Source: CAWBRT01 sp050015355
GTDB lineage: Bacteria; Acidobacteriota; Terriglobia; Terriglobales; Acidobacteriaceae
Reading direction: 5' to 3'
Length of the DNA stretch: 25,247 bases
Assembly: GCA_050015355.1 (NCBI GenBank)
Contig: JBEKBO010000066.1
Coordinates: 1-25,247 of the forward strand
Shown here: positions 7,998-15,698 of the stretch, piece by piece
Layout of the letters: each line of letters starts with the position of its first letter
How positions within the stretch are numbered: the stretch's first letter is position 1
The notes under the pieces: model-generated
What the model saw: the letters and a program-made list of their open reading frames with translations, nothing else
Database searches by the model: none
What the model was told of the DNA's origin: nothing
Translations under genes and position numbers: made by a program

Positions 7998-8079
7998 AAA
8001 AATACTCGGACGGACGTGGACCCCGGCAAGTGGAAAGTCGAGATCCTCGGCAAGGCTCTGTCAGGGCAGAAAACCGAGT
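7998..8079 (-). promoter_or_regulatory. metK leader with mutually exclusive pairing segments, candidate attenuator
   Basis: Reading the minus strand 5' to 3', segment A ACTCGG (8079-8074) can pair with B CCGAGG (8050-8045; five pairs CTCGG/CCGAG, with a further inner stem TCTG/CAGA) or perfectly with D CCGAGT (8009-8004). D is followed one base later by five Ts (8002-7998), just before the Shine-Dalgarno site. A further segment C, CTCGAC (8042-8037), can also pair with D through one bulge. This could allow alternative folding that affects termination or initiation of metK. The known SAM-I, SAM-II and SAH riboswitch consensus elements were looked for by eye and not found. The stems are short, so chance cannot be excluded. 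Confidence 0.3.
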
Positions 8080-8093
8080 GTTAGAAAGTTAAG

Positions 8094-8122
8094 TTTATAG
8101 GGGCGCCGCTTGCCGCGCAACC
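8094..8122 (-). promoter_or_regulatory. metK: Weak promoter candidate for metK
   Basis: On the minus strand TATAAA (8099-8094) matches a -10 box well, while the -35 candidates (TTGCGC with 15 bp spacing or GTTGCG with 16 bp) are poor. It would give a leader of roughly 110 nt that includes the pairing segments listed above. Confidence 0.35.
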
Positions 8123-8208
8123 ACGACAGGTCTATGTGCGGTAAATTAAAGTGAACGGCTGGTACTTGCATTGAAGTGCTGTTTTTCGTCCGTCAGCGTT
8201 AACCGGCC

Positions 8209-9192
8209 CTACTGCTGCACTCCTTCGGGAGTAAATGTAATGGTTCGCCTGGAGTTCGTTGGACCGATCCGTCCCATTGCCTGGCCATTGAAGGTCACGT
8301 CAATTCCCGCCGGATTCCCCGCCACCACCACTACACGGTCCTGGGCCTGAAAACTCCGCTCCCGTTTGTCCGACGACTCAGGGTCCATGGTGTCTTCCAT
8401 CACCTGCTTCCCGTCCACCTGAATCGACACCCAACAACGCTGATTGGCGGTCAATACCAGGGAAATGCCGTTCGCTGCCGCCTTTTTCTTCTTCCCGCCC
8501 TCTGCGGCGCCCGCAGTCATGGCCGGCTTGTTGACCTCCGCCGACGCCACTGACGGCTGCCGCGTACCGCCGGCCGCAATGGGCGGGGCGGGGTTCCGGG
8601 ATTCGGCAACACCTGCCGCAGGAGCAGGAGTAGTACCGTTTACGACCTGGGCAGTGTTCGCGGACAGTGATGGAGGCGCTGGCAAATTCGAGGCGGCCTG
8701 CACCGGCTGCGGAAGCGAGGCCTGAAGAGCAGTCACACTGGCCGGCGGCGAAGACTGTTTCCGCGCTTCCGCCCGGTGCGCCACCCATCTCTGCAAATAA
8801 GGCCACCCGCCAACGGAGGCGCTGACGAGGGCAAAAACAGCCACCAGGCTCCAAACCAGGGTCGTCGCGCCATGCTTGCGGGGGCCATATCCAGCATCGC
8901 GGGAAGCTTCGAACTGCCTGGCTACCACGTAAATATTGACGTCACCTGAGGACACCAAATCCTGGGTGGCGGCCATGTAATCACCAACCGCTTGCTCTTC
9001 GTCGATACCGACATAGCGGGCGTACGCTCTGACGAAGCCCTTGTTAAAGATGCCGCCCGGCAGTTGACTAAAATTCTCTTCTTCCAGCGCGCGCAGGTTA
9101 CGGGTGCCGATCTTGGTGGCTACGGCAACTTCTTCCAGCGTGATACCGCGTAGTTCACGCTCGCGCCGCAGTTTTTCGCCAAACTGACCCAC
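8209..9192 (-). CDS. rodZ: RodZ-like HTH/DUF4115 membrane protein
   Basis: The 327-residue protein has the RodZ layout: an N-terminal helix-turn-helix domain (about residues 3-68, FGEKLRRERELRGITLEEV and GGIFNKGFVRAYARYVG), a linker, one transmembrane helix (about 110-133), a long Ala/Pro/Ser-rich segment and a C-terminal DUF4115-like beta domain containing CWVSIQVDGKQV and AGNPAGIDVTFNGQ. RodZ links MreB to the membrane in rod-shape maintenance, which fits mreBCD nearby. The frame is open far upstream, but the GTG at 9192 has GAGAGG 6 nt before it and gives the usual family N-terminus. The competing ATG at 9240 lies inside the promoter spacer (see 9226-9254), so it should be untranscribed. 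Regulation of other genes by its HTH domain cannot be excluded. Confidence 0.85.
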   Translation of the reverse strand: MGQFGEKLRRERELRGITLEEVAVATKIGTRNLRALEEENFSQLPGGIFNKGFVRAYARYVGIDEEQAVGDYMAATQDLVSSGDVNIYVVARQFEASRDAGYGPRKHGATTLVWSLVAVFALVSASVGGWPYLQRWVAHRAEARKQSSPPASVTALQASLPQPVQAASNLPAPPSLSANTAQVVNGTTPAPAAGVAESRNPAPPIAAGGTRQPSVASAEVNKPAMTAGAAEGGKKKKAAANGISLVLTANQRCWVSIQVDGKQVMEDTMDPESSDKRERSFQAQDRVVVVAGNPAGIDVTFNGQAMGRIGPTNSRRTITFTPEGVQQ

Positions 9193-9225
9193 GGGTGCCC
9201 TCTCGCCGGTGCATGTTCTTCTCGC

Positions 9226-9254
9226 ATAATAGGATTGCATTCCGTCCAAGTCAA
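9226..9254 (-). promoter_or_regulatory. rodZ: Sigma70-type promoter of the RodZ-like gene
   Basis: On the minus strand TTGACT (9254-9249) and TATTAT (9231-9226) are separated by exactly 17 bp. The predicted transcript begins near 9219, giving a leader of roughly 27 nt before the GTG at 9192. This promoter decides against upstream starts for the gene. Confidence 0.65.
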
Positions 9255-9374
9255 ACCCGAAAATGCGGCTAAACATGCCAACCGCCGTGCTGGAAACGCG
9301 CCCAAGCAACAAGCAAGGCGCCAAGGCAGGCGCGTCCCGCACGAAACTCGTTTGCCCCGGCCCTTTTTGGCGAG

Positions 9375-9404
9375 TTGCCTGTTCCGCGACCGGAACCCTA
9401 TAAT
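9375..9404 (+). promoter_or_regulatory. Sigma70-type promoter of the GGDEF gene with a palindromic spacer
   Basis: TTGCCT (9375-9380) and a perfect TATAAT (9399-9404) are 18 bp apart. The spacer contains GTTCCG-CGAC-CGGAAC (9381-9396), a perfect inverted repeat placed where a repressor or MerR-type regulator would act. Transcription would start near 9411, about 49 nt before the ATG. Confidence 0.6.
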
Positions 9405-9459
9405 AGCCTCCCACTGTTCTCGTCTGAAAAAAGACTAGAATGGGCATGTACTTTTACCC

Positions 9460-10512
9460 ATGACTGAAGGCTCTGCGATCGGCAACTCCCGACACCACCA
9501 GCAGTTGAGCATCTTTCATGATGTCGCGAAGGCGCTCACCTCCTCGCTGAATCTCGATTCCATTCTGCAGACCATCATGGATAAAGTCGCGGCTTACTTC
9601 AAACCCGATACTTGGTCCCTGCTCATGGTGGACGAGCCGAAGCAGGAGCTCTATTTCGCCATCGCGGTCGGCGACGCGGCCGATGTCCTCAAGCCGGTGC
9701 GGTTGCGGATCGGCGAGGGCATCGCCGGCTGGGTCGCCAAACACGGCGAGCCGCTTCTCATCCCCGACGTTTACACCGACCCGCGATTCGCCAAGCGGGT
9801 CGACCAGCTTACCAAGTGGCACACGCGCTCGATCATCTGCATGCCGCTGTGTTCCAAGCAGCGCGTGCTGGGCGTCATTCAGCTTGTCAATGTCGAGATG
9901 ACGGGGTTCGGCGATTCCGAGTTGCTGCTGATGCGCGCCATGGCCGACTATGCGGCCATCGCCATCGAAAATGCTCGCGCCGTCGAACGCATTCAGGAGC
10001 TGACGATTACCGACGATTGCACTGGCCTGTATAACGCGCGCCACCTCTACAAGACTCTGGACACCGAGGTCAATCGTTCCGCGCGCTTCGGCTATCAGTT
10101 CAGCGTTCTGTTCCTCGACCTCGACTACTTCAAGCGGGTGAATGACACCCACGGCCACTTGGTCGGCAGCCGACTGCTTGGCGAGGTCGGTGTCGTCATC
10201 AAATCGTACTTGCGCATGATCGATTGTGCCTTCCGCTATGGCGGCGACGAATTTGTGGTTCTGCTGCCCCAGACCGGCAAAGATGCGGCGACCGTGGTGG
10301 CTAAACGTCTGCTGGAGATCTTTCGCACCGCCGAGTTTTTGAAGGGCGAGGGACTGAACCTCAACGTCCGGGTGAGCATGGGCGTAGCCACCTATCCGGA
10401 AGACGCCAAGAATGCGCACGACATCATTCATCAGGCCGATGAAATGATGTACGCGGTCAAGAACTCAACTCGCGACAACATCAGCGTGGCCGGGGCGGGA
10501 CTGATCGCGTAA
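9460..10512 (+). CDS. GAF-GGDEF diguanylate cyclase
   Basis: A 350-residue cytoplasmic protein: a GAF sensor domain (about residues 17-172, with GEGIAGWVAKHGEPLLIPDV) followed by a GGDEF domain (about 180-345). The catalytic motif is intact (GGDEF, 261-265). The metal-binding segment LFLDLDYFKRVND (218-229) is present. An RMID (252-255) five residues before GGDEF is a correctly spaced RxxD inhibitory I-site, so the enzyme should make c-di-GMP and be feedback-inhibited. The GAF ligand is unknown. No clear Shine-Dalgarno site precedes the ATG, so translation may be modest. It diverges from the RodZ-like gene and converges on mreD; a PilZ protein lies at the left edge of the window. Confidence 0.93.
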   Translation: MTEGSAIGNSRHHQQLSIFHDVAKALTSSLNLDSILQTIMDKVAAYFKPDTWSLLMVDEPKQELYFAIAVGDAADVLKPVRLRIGEGIAGWVAKHGEPLLIPDVYTDPRFAKRVDQLTKWHTRSIICMPLCSKQRVLGVIQLVNVEMTGFGDSELLLMRAMADYAAIAIENARAVERIQELTITDDCTGLYNARHLYKTLDTEVNRSARFGYQFSVLFLDLDYFKRVNDTHGHLVGSRLLGEVGVVIKSYLRMIDCAFRYGGDEFVVLLPQTGKDAATVVAKRLLEIFRTAEFLKGEGLNLNVRVSMGVATYPEDAKNAHDIIHQADEMMYAVKNSTRDNISVAGAGLIA

Positions 10513-10609
10513 AACGAGCCGTAAAGGTCGCAGCGATGCTGCTCGCGGCAAAGGGCCACACCTTATCCCGAAATTTGCGCGGCAGCCTGCCCATGCCGGA
10601 CAACAGGCC

Positions 10610-11128
10610 CTAAACTCGTTGCTTGAAGCGGTCGAGCAAGATGAACAGCACGACTCCGATCAGCGAGTCCAGGAGAGCGCCCAGCAGTTGATGTCCCCAG
10701 CGCCAGATGAGCGGTTCATTGGCCAAGCCGCGCATGATGCCGAAGTAAATCAGCTGGTGTAGCAGGTAGAAGAAGTAGATCAGCAGAAACCGCGAGCCCG
10801 GCTGCTCGACATCGATCTTGACGCCGAGCGAAGAGGCGAGAAAGCCGACTACGGTCTTGGCTATTCCGTTCACGCCGATGGGATGCTGCGTCAGCGCGTC
10901 CTGCACCAATCCAATCAGGCATCCCGTGCCCAGGCCGGTGATCGGATTGCGGCGCGATATGGCAAAAAAAATCGTCACCACCAGCGGCAGATCGAGAATG
11001 CGAAGAGCGCTCACCCGGACTGGAATAAATCCCTGCAGGAACAAAACCAACAGCGGTACGCCAACCGCAACTCCCCAAGAGAAGCGATAGACTTCAACCT
11101 GCTCGCGAGATGTGTAGCTGGTGTTCAC
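10610..11128 (-). CDS. mreD: Rod shape-determining protein MreD
   Basis: A 172-residue, strongly hydrophobic protein with about five or six membrane segments and the MreD-like pattern of paired helices; features include LDLPLVVTIFFAISR, GTGCLIGLVQDAL and the late LLHQLIYFG. MreD is an inner-membrane part of the elongasome that works with MreC and MreB. It starts 11 bp after the mreC stop, in the usual BCD order, so it is translated from the same transcript. The GGDEF gene ends 97 bp away on the other strand, and there is no mrdA/rodA pair after it, unlike many mre operons. Confidence 0.9.
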   Translation of the reverse strand: MNTSYTSREQVEVYRFSWGVAVGVPLLVLFLQGFIPVRVSALRILDLPLVVTIFFAISRRNPITGLGTGCLIGLVQDALTQHPIGVNGIAKTVVGFLASSLGVKIDVEQPGSRFLLIYFFYLLHQLIYFGIMRGLANEPLIWRWGHQLLGALLDSLIGVVLFILLDRFKQRV

Positions 11129-11139
11129 GCCTGAATCGC

Positions 11140-12357
11140 CTATGGAGTATCTTCGCCGCTTGTTGCCGGCTTCGGGTTTTCAACCGTGGGTTTCGCCGGC
11201 TGCGTTTGCGTTGCCTTCGGTTTGGCCGCCGCTCCATTGGTGGGCGATGCGGCGGGCTTTGAAGCGGCAGTGCCCGCGGTGACCGGCTTGCCGCTCGCCG
11301 AGCCCGGCACAGGCGCCGAAGGTTTAGCGTTCACGGCAGGTTTGGGCACAGCGGCAGCGCCGGGCGTACTCGCTGCCGGCGCACCAGCTCCGGTTGACGA
11401 TGGAGTCTGCGGGGCGCCGCCAGTCGCGGAATTTGGAGTGGCCCCGGCGGGCTTATCAGGCACTGAAGGCAATCGCTGAGCAAGAATGTCGGCGGCGCGA
11501 ATAGGGCCGAGGCCCTTGGTGTCGGCCTCTTTCTCCGTGATCTTGGTGATGACCAGCACTTCTTCCAGGCGGCTTAGGTTGGCCGAGGGCGTTACGCGCA
11601 CGTTGAGGAAAAGATCTCTGCCAGGGCTGACCGAGGCGACTTTGCCGATGGGCAAACCTTTCGGGAAGATGCGGTCGCCGCCGCTGGTAATGACGTCTTC
11701 GCCCGGCACGACGCTTTCGTCGGCCATGATGTAGGCCAGATTCGGGTTCCCGGCCGGCTGGCCTTTGAGGATGCCCTGCAATCTCGATTTCACCAGCGTG
11801 GCGCCGACACCGCTGGTCTGATCCGTAATCTCCAGCACCTGCGAAGTAGACGGGTAGACGCGCAGCACTTTGCCAATGATTCCTTCAGGCGTAATGACTG
11901 CCATGTTAGGCTCGACGCCCTCGTTCGAACCGCGGTCGATGTAGATGAGGTGCGATGTCTCTGAACCGCTGGACCCGATCACCTGCGCGGCGACCGTTTG
12001 GGAAATGTATTGCTCTTTGAACTGGAGCAGCGCCTGTATGCGGCGCGCCTGTGCCGCATCCTGCTCCATGCGAATCTGCTCCAACCGCATGCGCTCGATC
12101 TGCTCGCGCAGCTCGACATTCTCGTGGTGCACTCCACGCAGGTAGATATAGTCGCGCCACGCGTGGCGAACCCATTGTTCTGAATAAACGAAACCGCGCC
12201 CGAAGGGAGTGACGAGCGCTACGGCCCATTGCCGTATCAGCCGCACCGGACCACTCTCCGTCGGCCGCTTGATCTGCGTCGCCAAGCCGAGGATCTGCGC
12301 CGTCAGCACAGCGGCGAGGATGGTCGCGTTCTTGTGCCGGGCGAAAAAGGATTCCAT
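11140..12357 (-). CDS. mreC: Rod shape-determining protein MreC with a long Ala/Pro/Thr-rich tail
   Basis: The first ~280 residues are ordinary MreC: a short cytoplasmic start, one membrane helix (about residues 10-27), a coiled coil (about 75-112, rich in Glu/Arg/Gln) and the periplasmic double beta-barrel domain (about 120-275, with VIGSSGSETSHLIYIDRGS and PEGIIGKVLRVYPSTSQVLEITD). MreC is the periplasmic scaffold of the elongasome. Residues 290-405 form a low-complexity tail of Ala, Pro, Thr, Ser and Lys, about 115 residues longer than the core needs. It probably spans or contacts the periplasm or cell wall and is unlikely to be folded. mreD follows 11 bp downstream; mreB lies 128 bp upstream. 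Confidence 0.93.
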   Translation of the reverse strand: MESFFARHKNATILAAVLTAQILGLATQIKRPTESGPVRLIRQWAVALVTPFGRGFVYSEQWVRHAWRDYIYLRGVHHENVELREQIERMRLEQIRMEQDAAQARRIQALLQFKEQYISQTVAAQVIGSSGSETSHLIYIDRGSNEGVEPNMAVITPEGIIGKVLRVYPSTSQVLEITDQTSGVGATLVKSRLQGILKGQPAGNPNLAYIMADESVVPGEDVITSGGDRIFPKGLPIGKVASVSPGRDLFLNVRVTPSANLSRLEEVLVITKITEKEADTKGLGPIRAADILAQRLPSVPDKPAGATPNSATGGAPQTPSSTGAGAPAASTPGAAAVPKPAVNAKPSAPVPGSASGKPVTAGTAASKPAASPTNGAAAKPKATQTQPAKPTVENPKPATSGEDTP

Positions 12358-12385
12358 AAAAGCAGTTTCAGGGTTTCAAAGTTTG

Positions 12386-12474
12386 AAGGTTTCAGAGTTC
12401 TGCTGCCGCCCTCGGTACCGGTTCAGAGTTCGCTCATAGGCAAACCCAAATCCCACGCACCGGCCTGAAACCTT
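12386..12474. repeat. Inverted repeat in the mreB-mreC gap
   Basis: AAGGTTTCAG (12386-12395) and CTGAAACCTT (12465-12474) are exact complements about 70 bp apart, and shorter variants of the same word (GGTTTCA, GTTTGAA) lie beside the left arm. They could fold the mreB-mreC spacer of the transcript into a hairpin. Its function is unknown; it may tune mreC relative to mreB. Confidence 0.4.
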
Positions 12475-12485
12475 GAACCTTACCT

Positions 12486-13547
12486 CTAATCGATCGATAT
12501 TTTTCTCAGCAGCTTGAAGTCGCTCAGCATCTTGCCCGTGCCAAGCACGACGCTCGCCAGCGGATCGTCGGCGATGGAAACCGGCAGGCCAGTTTCCTCG
12601 CGGATGCGCTTGTCAAGATTCTTAAGCAAGGCGCCGCCGCCGGTGAGGACGATGCCGCGGTCGCTGATGTCCGCCGAAAGTTCAGGCGGCGTGCGTTCCA
12701 GCGCAACACGAATCGCGTTGACGATGGTCGAAACCGATTCGCTGAGGGCTTCGCGTATTTCGCCGTCGTCCACGGTGAGGGTCTTGGGCACGCCCTCGAT
12801 GAGGTTACGGCCTTTGACTTCCATGGTCAGCGGCTTTTCCAGCGGGAAAGCCGAACCGACCTCGATCTTGATCTGCTCTGCCGTACGCTCGCCGATCAGC
12901 AGGTTGTACTTGCGCTTCAGGTAATTCATGATCGACTCGTCCATCTGGTTGCCGGCCATGCGCACCGAGCGCGAGTAGACGATGCCGCTGAGCGAAATCA
13001 CTGCGATATCGGTGGTGCCGCCGCCGATATCAACTATCATGTTGCCGCTGGGCTCGGTAATCGGCAAACCCGCGCCGATTGCCGCCACCATCGCCTGCTC
13101 CACCAGATGCACTTCGCTGGCCTTGGCGCGATATGCCGAATCCATGACCGCGCGCTTTTCCACCTGCGTGATCTCCGACGGCACCCCGATGACAATGCGC
13201 GGATGCACCAGCATCTTGCGGTTGTGCGCCTTCTGGATGAAGTAGTTCAGCATCTTCTCCGTGTGGCGGAAGTCGGCGATCACGCCGTCCTTCATCGGTT
13301 TGATGGCGACGATATTGCCGGGCGTGCGGCCCAGCATTTCCTTGGCTTCCTTGCCGACCGCTTCCACCTCATTGGTGTTGCGATTGACGGCGATGATGGA
13401 AGGCTCGTTGACAACAATTCCCTTGCCTTTCGCGAAGACAAGCGTGTTGGCTGTTCCCAAGTCAATGGCGAGATCGCTGGAAAACATGCTGAACAGCGAA
13501 CGCATGTTAGCGAAGCGGGAGCCGGAATGATAACCGTTGGATGACAT
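12486..13547 (-). CDS. mreB: Rod shape-determining protein MreB (bacterial actin)
   Basis: A 353-residue actin homologue that polymerises at the membrane and directs cell-wall synthesis. Phosphate-1 motif DLGTANTLV (residues 29-37), the IGVPSE segment (120-125), phosphate-2 IVDIGGGTTDIAVISLSG (171-188) and the late adenosine motif TGGGALL are all intact. The frame extends upstream to a TTG at 13589, but the ATG at 13547 is the first normal start and has a weak GAGAG upstream. An internal ATG at 13505 would remove a 14-residue N-terminal stretch that is not conserved in MreB, so it remains possible. It is first gene of the mreBCD operon. Confidence 0.96.
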   Translation of the reverse strand: MSSNGYHSGSRFANMRSLFSMFSSDLAIDLGTANTLVFAKGKGIVVNEPSIIAVNRNTNEVEAVGKEAKEMLGRTPGNIVAIKPMKDGVIADFRHTEKMLNYFIQKAHNRKMLVHPRIVIGVPSEITQVEKRAVMDSAYRAKASEVHLVEQAMVAAIGAGLPITEPSGNMIVDIGGGTTDIAVISLSGIVYSRSVRMAGNQMDESIMNYLKRKYNLLIGERTAEQIKIEVGSAFPLEKPLTMEVKGRNLIEGVPKTLTVDDGEIREALSESVSTIVNAIRVALERTPPELSADISDRGIVLTGGGALLKNLDKRIREETGLPVSIADDPLASVVLGTGKMLSDFKLLRKISID

Positions 13548-13951
13548 TACTGAACGTTCTCTCTGGATACAATTGATCTCTAAGCCCAAGCGGACACACT
13601 ACGTTATCCCATAAACCCGCTCGTTCGCCTAACGTGAACACCCTACGCGCGGGGATGGAATACTCCGAGACACTACCGGATGGGCCGATCTGAGTTAAAA
13701 AGTACCCTAACCTATTGTAGCGGAAACAGGAGCACTCAAGACCAAATTAACGCTACGCGCTCTGGATTTTAGGGATCGGCTCCAAACCAGCGGCCCCGGC
13801 TCAGGGAAAGCTGTCAGACTGAGACGGGGCGGTCATTGCCGGGTGAACGTCATGCCAGCGCAGGCGCCCAACCCGGATCTGCTGTAGCGCAAAGGCAGAC
13901 CCTACGGCTCGGGATTGTGGAACAGAATTGCTGATCGCATGGTGTTGCATT
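13548..13951. other. Non-coding divergent region between mreB and the aldehyde dehydrogenase
   Basis: No gene was recognised in this stretch. On the minus strand TACAAT (13719-13714) is a possible -10 box for mreB, about 165 bp before its start, without a good -35 at 17 bp. The rest is GC-rich with no clear repeat. The operator-like sequence and ribosome site of the rightward gene lie just after it. Confidence 0.45.
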
Positions 13952-13961
13952 TTGCATACAA
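13952..13961. promoter_or_regulatory. GntR-type operator candidate before the aldehyde dehydrogenase
   Basis: TTGCATACAA differs by one base from the perfect palindrome TTGTATACAA found at 18643-18652. Its right half (TACAAT, 13957-13962) could also be a -10 box, placing the site over a promoter 18 bp before the ATG. The FCD class of GntR regulators often binds TNGTNNACNA-like palindromes, so the two sites may answer to one regulator; this is an inference. Confidence 0.4.
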
Positions 13962-13979
13962 TAGACGCGAGGGTGGGTT

Positions 13980-15515
13980 ATGGCAACAATCGAGCAGCCA
14001 AAAACCGATGGCACCTCTGCCGCCAAGTCCAAGGTCTTCCGTAACTTTATCGACGGCGAGTGGGTGGAGTCCGCAAGCGGCCAGACGTTCCAGAACTTGA
14101 ACCCGGCGGACATCCGTGAGGTGGTCGGCATTTTCCAGCGTTCGGGCAAGGCGGAGGTCGATGCCGCCGTCACGGCCGCCAGCAAAGCATTTGACAAGTG
14201 GCGGCTGACGCCCGCGCCCCGGCGGGCTGAGATCGTGTTCCGGGCCGCTTCCATCCTGGAAAAGCGGAAGGAACAGTTTGCCCGCGACATGACGCGGGAG
14301 ATGGGCAAGGTCCTGAAAGAGACCCGCGGCGACGTCCAGGAAGCGATCGATACCGGCTACTACATGGCGGGCGAGGGCCGCCGCCTGTTCGGCTTTACCA
14401 CCCCGAGTGAGCTTCCTAACAAGTTTGCCATGTGCGTGCGCCAGCCCGTCGGGGTGTGTGCGATGATCACGCCGTGGAACTTCCCGATGGCGATTCCATC
14501 GTGGAAGCTCTTCCCTGCCCTTGTCGCCGGCAACACATGCGTCATTAAGCCCGCCCAGGACACGCCACTCTCGGTGTTTAACTTTGTCGACGCACTGACC
14601 GAAGCCGATATCCCCGGAGGCGTAGTCAACATCGTCACCGGCTTTGGCAGCGAAGTTGGCGCGCCGCTCGCCGCGCATCCTGAGGTTCGTGCGGTTTCGC
14701 TCACCGGCTCATCGGCGGTGGGCCGTGTGGTGGGAGTCACCTGCGCCGAACAACTGAAACGCTGCTCGCTGGAGCTGGGAGGCAAGAACCCGATGATCGT
14801 GCTCGATGACGCCAATCTTGAATTGGCGCTGGAAGGCGCGGTTTGGGGCGCCTTCGGCACGACCGGCCAGCGTTGCACGGCGACCAGCCGCATTATCGTG
14901 CAAAAGGGGGTCTACACCCGATTCGTCGCAGAACTGGTGGCTCGCGCCCGCAAGCTCAAGATCGGCAATGGCCTCGATGAAAGCGTGGAAATGGGTCCGG
15001 CCATCAATGCCCGGCAGTTGCAGACTGACCTCGAATACATCGAAATCGGCAAAGCTGAGGGCGCCAAGCTGCTCTGCGGCGGCAACCGCCTCACCCGGGG
15101 TGAGTACGAACACGGCTTTTTCCTTGAAGCGACGGTTTTCTCCGAGGTCGATCCCAAAATGCGGATTGCCCAGGAAGAGATCTTCGGCCCGGTCGTTTCG
15201 GTCATCCCCTGTGAGAATCTGGCACATGCCATTGATATAGCCAATGGCGTCGCTTATGGGCTCTCCTCGGCCATCTATACCAAAGATGTCAATCGCGCTT
15301 TCCTGGCCATGCAGGAGCTGAGCGCAGGCATTACCTATGTGAATGCACCCACGATTGGGGCCGAAGTACACCTGCCATTTGGCGGAGTAAAGGCCACCGG
15401 AAATGGACATCGCGAGGGCGGAATCGGCGCTTTTGACTTTTTCACGGAGTGGAAATCGGTGTATGTTGATTACTCCGACCGGCTGCAAAAAGCCCAGATC
15501 GACCGACCAGATTAG
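13980..15515 (+). CDS. NAD(P)-dependent aldehyde dehydrogenase, alpha-ketoglutaric semialdehyde dehydrogenase-like
   Basis: A 511-residue ALDH superfamily enzyme with all catalytic residues: N167 in ITPWNFPMAIP, E265 in LELGGKNP and the nucleophile C299 in TTGQRCTATSR. The start NFIDGEWVES and the segment GQRCTATSRIIVQKG closely recall the Bacillus YcbD/GucD group that oxidises 2-oxoglutarate semialdehyde to 2-oxoglutarate, an end step of glucarate, arabinose and hydroxyproline breakdown. That similarity is from memory, and other semialdehydes are possible. GAGGG lies about 8 nt before the ATG. The aminotransferase follows after a 183-bp gap that contains a terminator-like hairpin, so the two may be only partly co-transcribed. 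An operator candidate lies directly upstream. Confidence 0.9.
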   Translation: MATIEQPKTDGTSAAKSKVFRNFIDGEWVESASGQTFQNLNPADIREVVGIFQRSGKAEVDAAVTAASKAFDKWRLTPAPRRAEIVFRAASILEKRKEQFARDMTREMGKVLKETRGDVQEAIDTGYYMAGEGRRLFGFTTPSELPNKFAMCVRQPVGVCAMITPWNFPMAIPSWKLFPALVAGNTCVIKPAQDTPLSVFNFVDALTEADIPGGVVNIVTGFGSEVGAPLAAHPEVRAVSLTGSSAVGRVVGVTCAEQLKRCSLELGGKNPMIVLDDANLELALEGAVWGAFGTTGQRCTATSRIIVQKGVYTRFVAELVARARKLKIGNGLDESVEMGPAINARQLQTDLEYIEIGKAEGAKLLCGGNRLTRGEYEHGFFLEATVFSEVDPKMRIAQEEIFGPVVSVIPCENLAHAIDIANGVAYGLSSAIYTKDVNRAFLAMQELSAGITYVNAPTIGAEVHLPFGGVKATGNGHREGGIGAFDFFTEWKSVYVDYSDRLQKAQIDRPD

Positions 15516-15596
15516 AGCATTCGCCATGTGGGAATGGCGTGTGACAGGATGCAGGGGTAATAAGGCAAAGGAAGGCATTAAGAGAGCAGGGTTCCA

Positions 15597-15644
15597 CCCA
15601 ACGCGCACAACTCCGGCGCATGTTGGGACCCCGGCTCAGTTTTT
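15597..15644 (+). terminator. GC-rich hairpin with T-tract after the aldehyde dehydrogenase
   Basis: CCCAACGCGC (15597-15606) pairs with GCGC-AT-GTTGGG (15616-15627) around the loop ACAACTCCG; then GGGACCCCGGCT leads to five Ts (15640-15644). The same arrangement occurs after the flavoprotein gene at 20202-20256, including the loop word CAACT and the GGGACCCCGGCT core. It may therefore be a dispersed repeat acting as terminator. Confidence 0.6.
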
Positions 15645-15698
15645 CGACCGGCGCACGGGGACAATTCACGTCAGCCGGCTGTGGAAGAAGGGCAGTGA

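Noticed and set aside
13850..14308. 152-codon minus-strand frame at the aldehyde dehydrogenase start
   Set aside because: Shadow of the dehydrogenase reading frame with no recognisable product.
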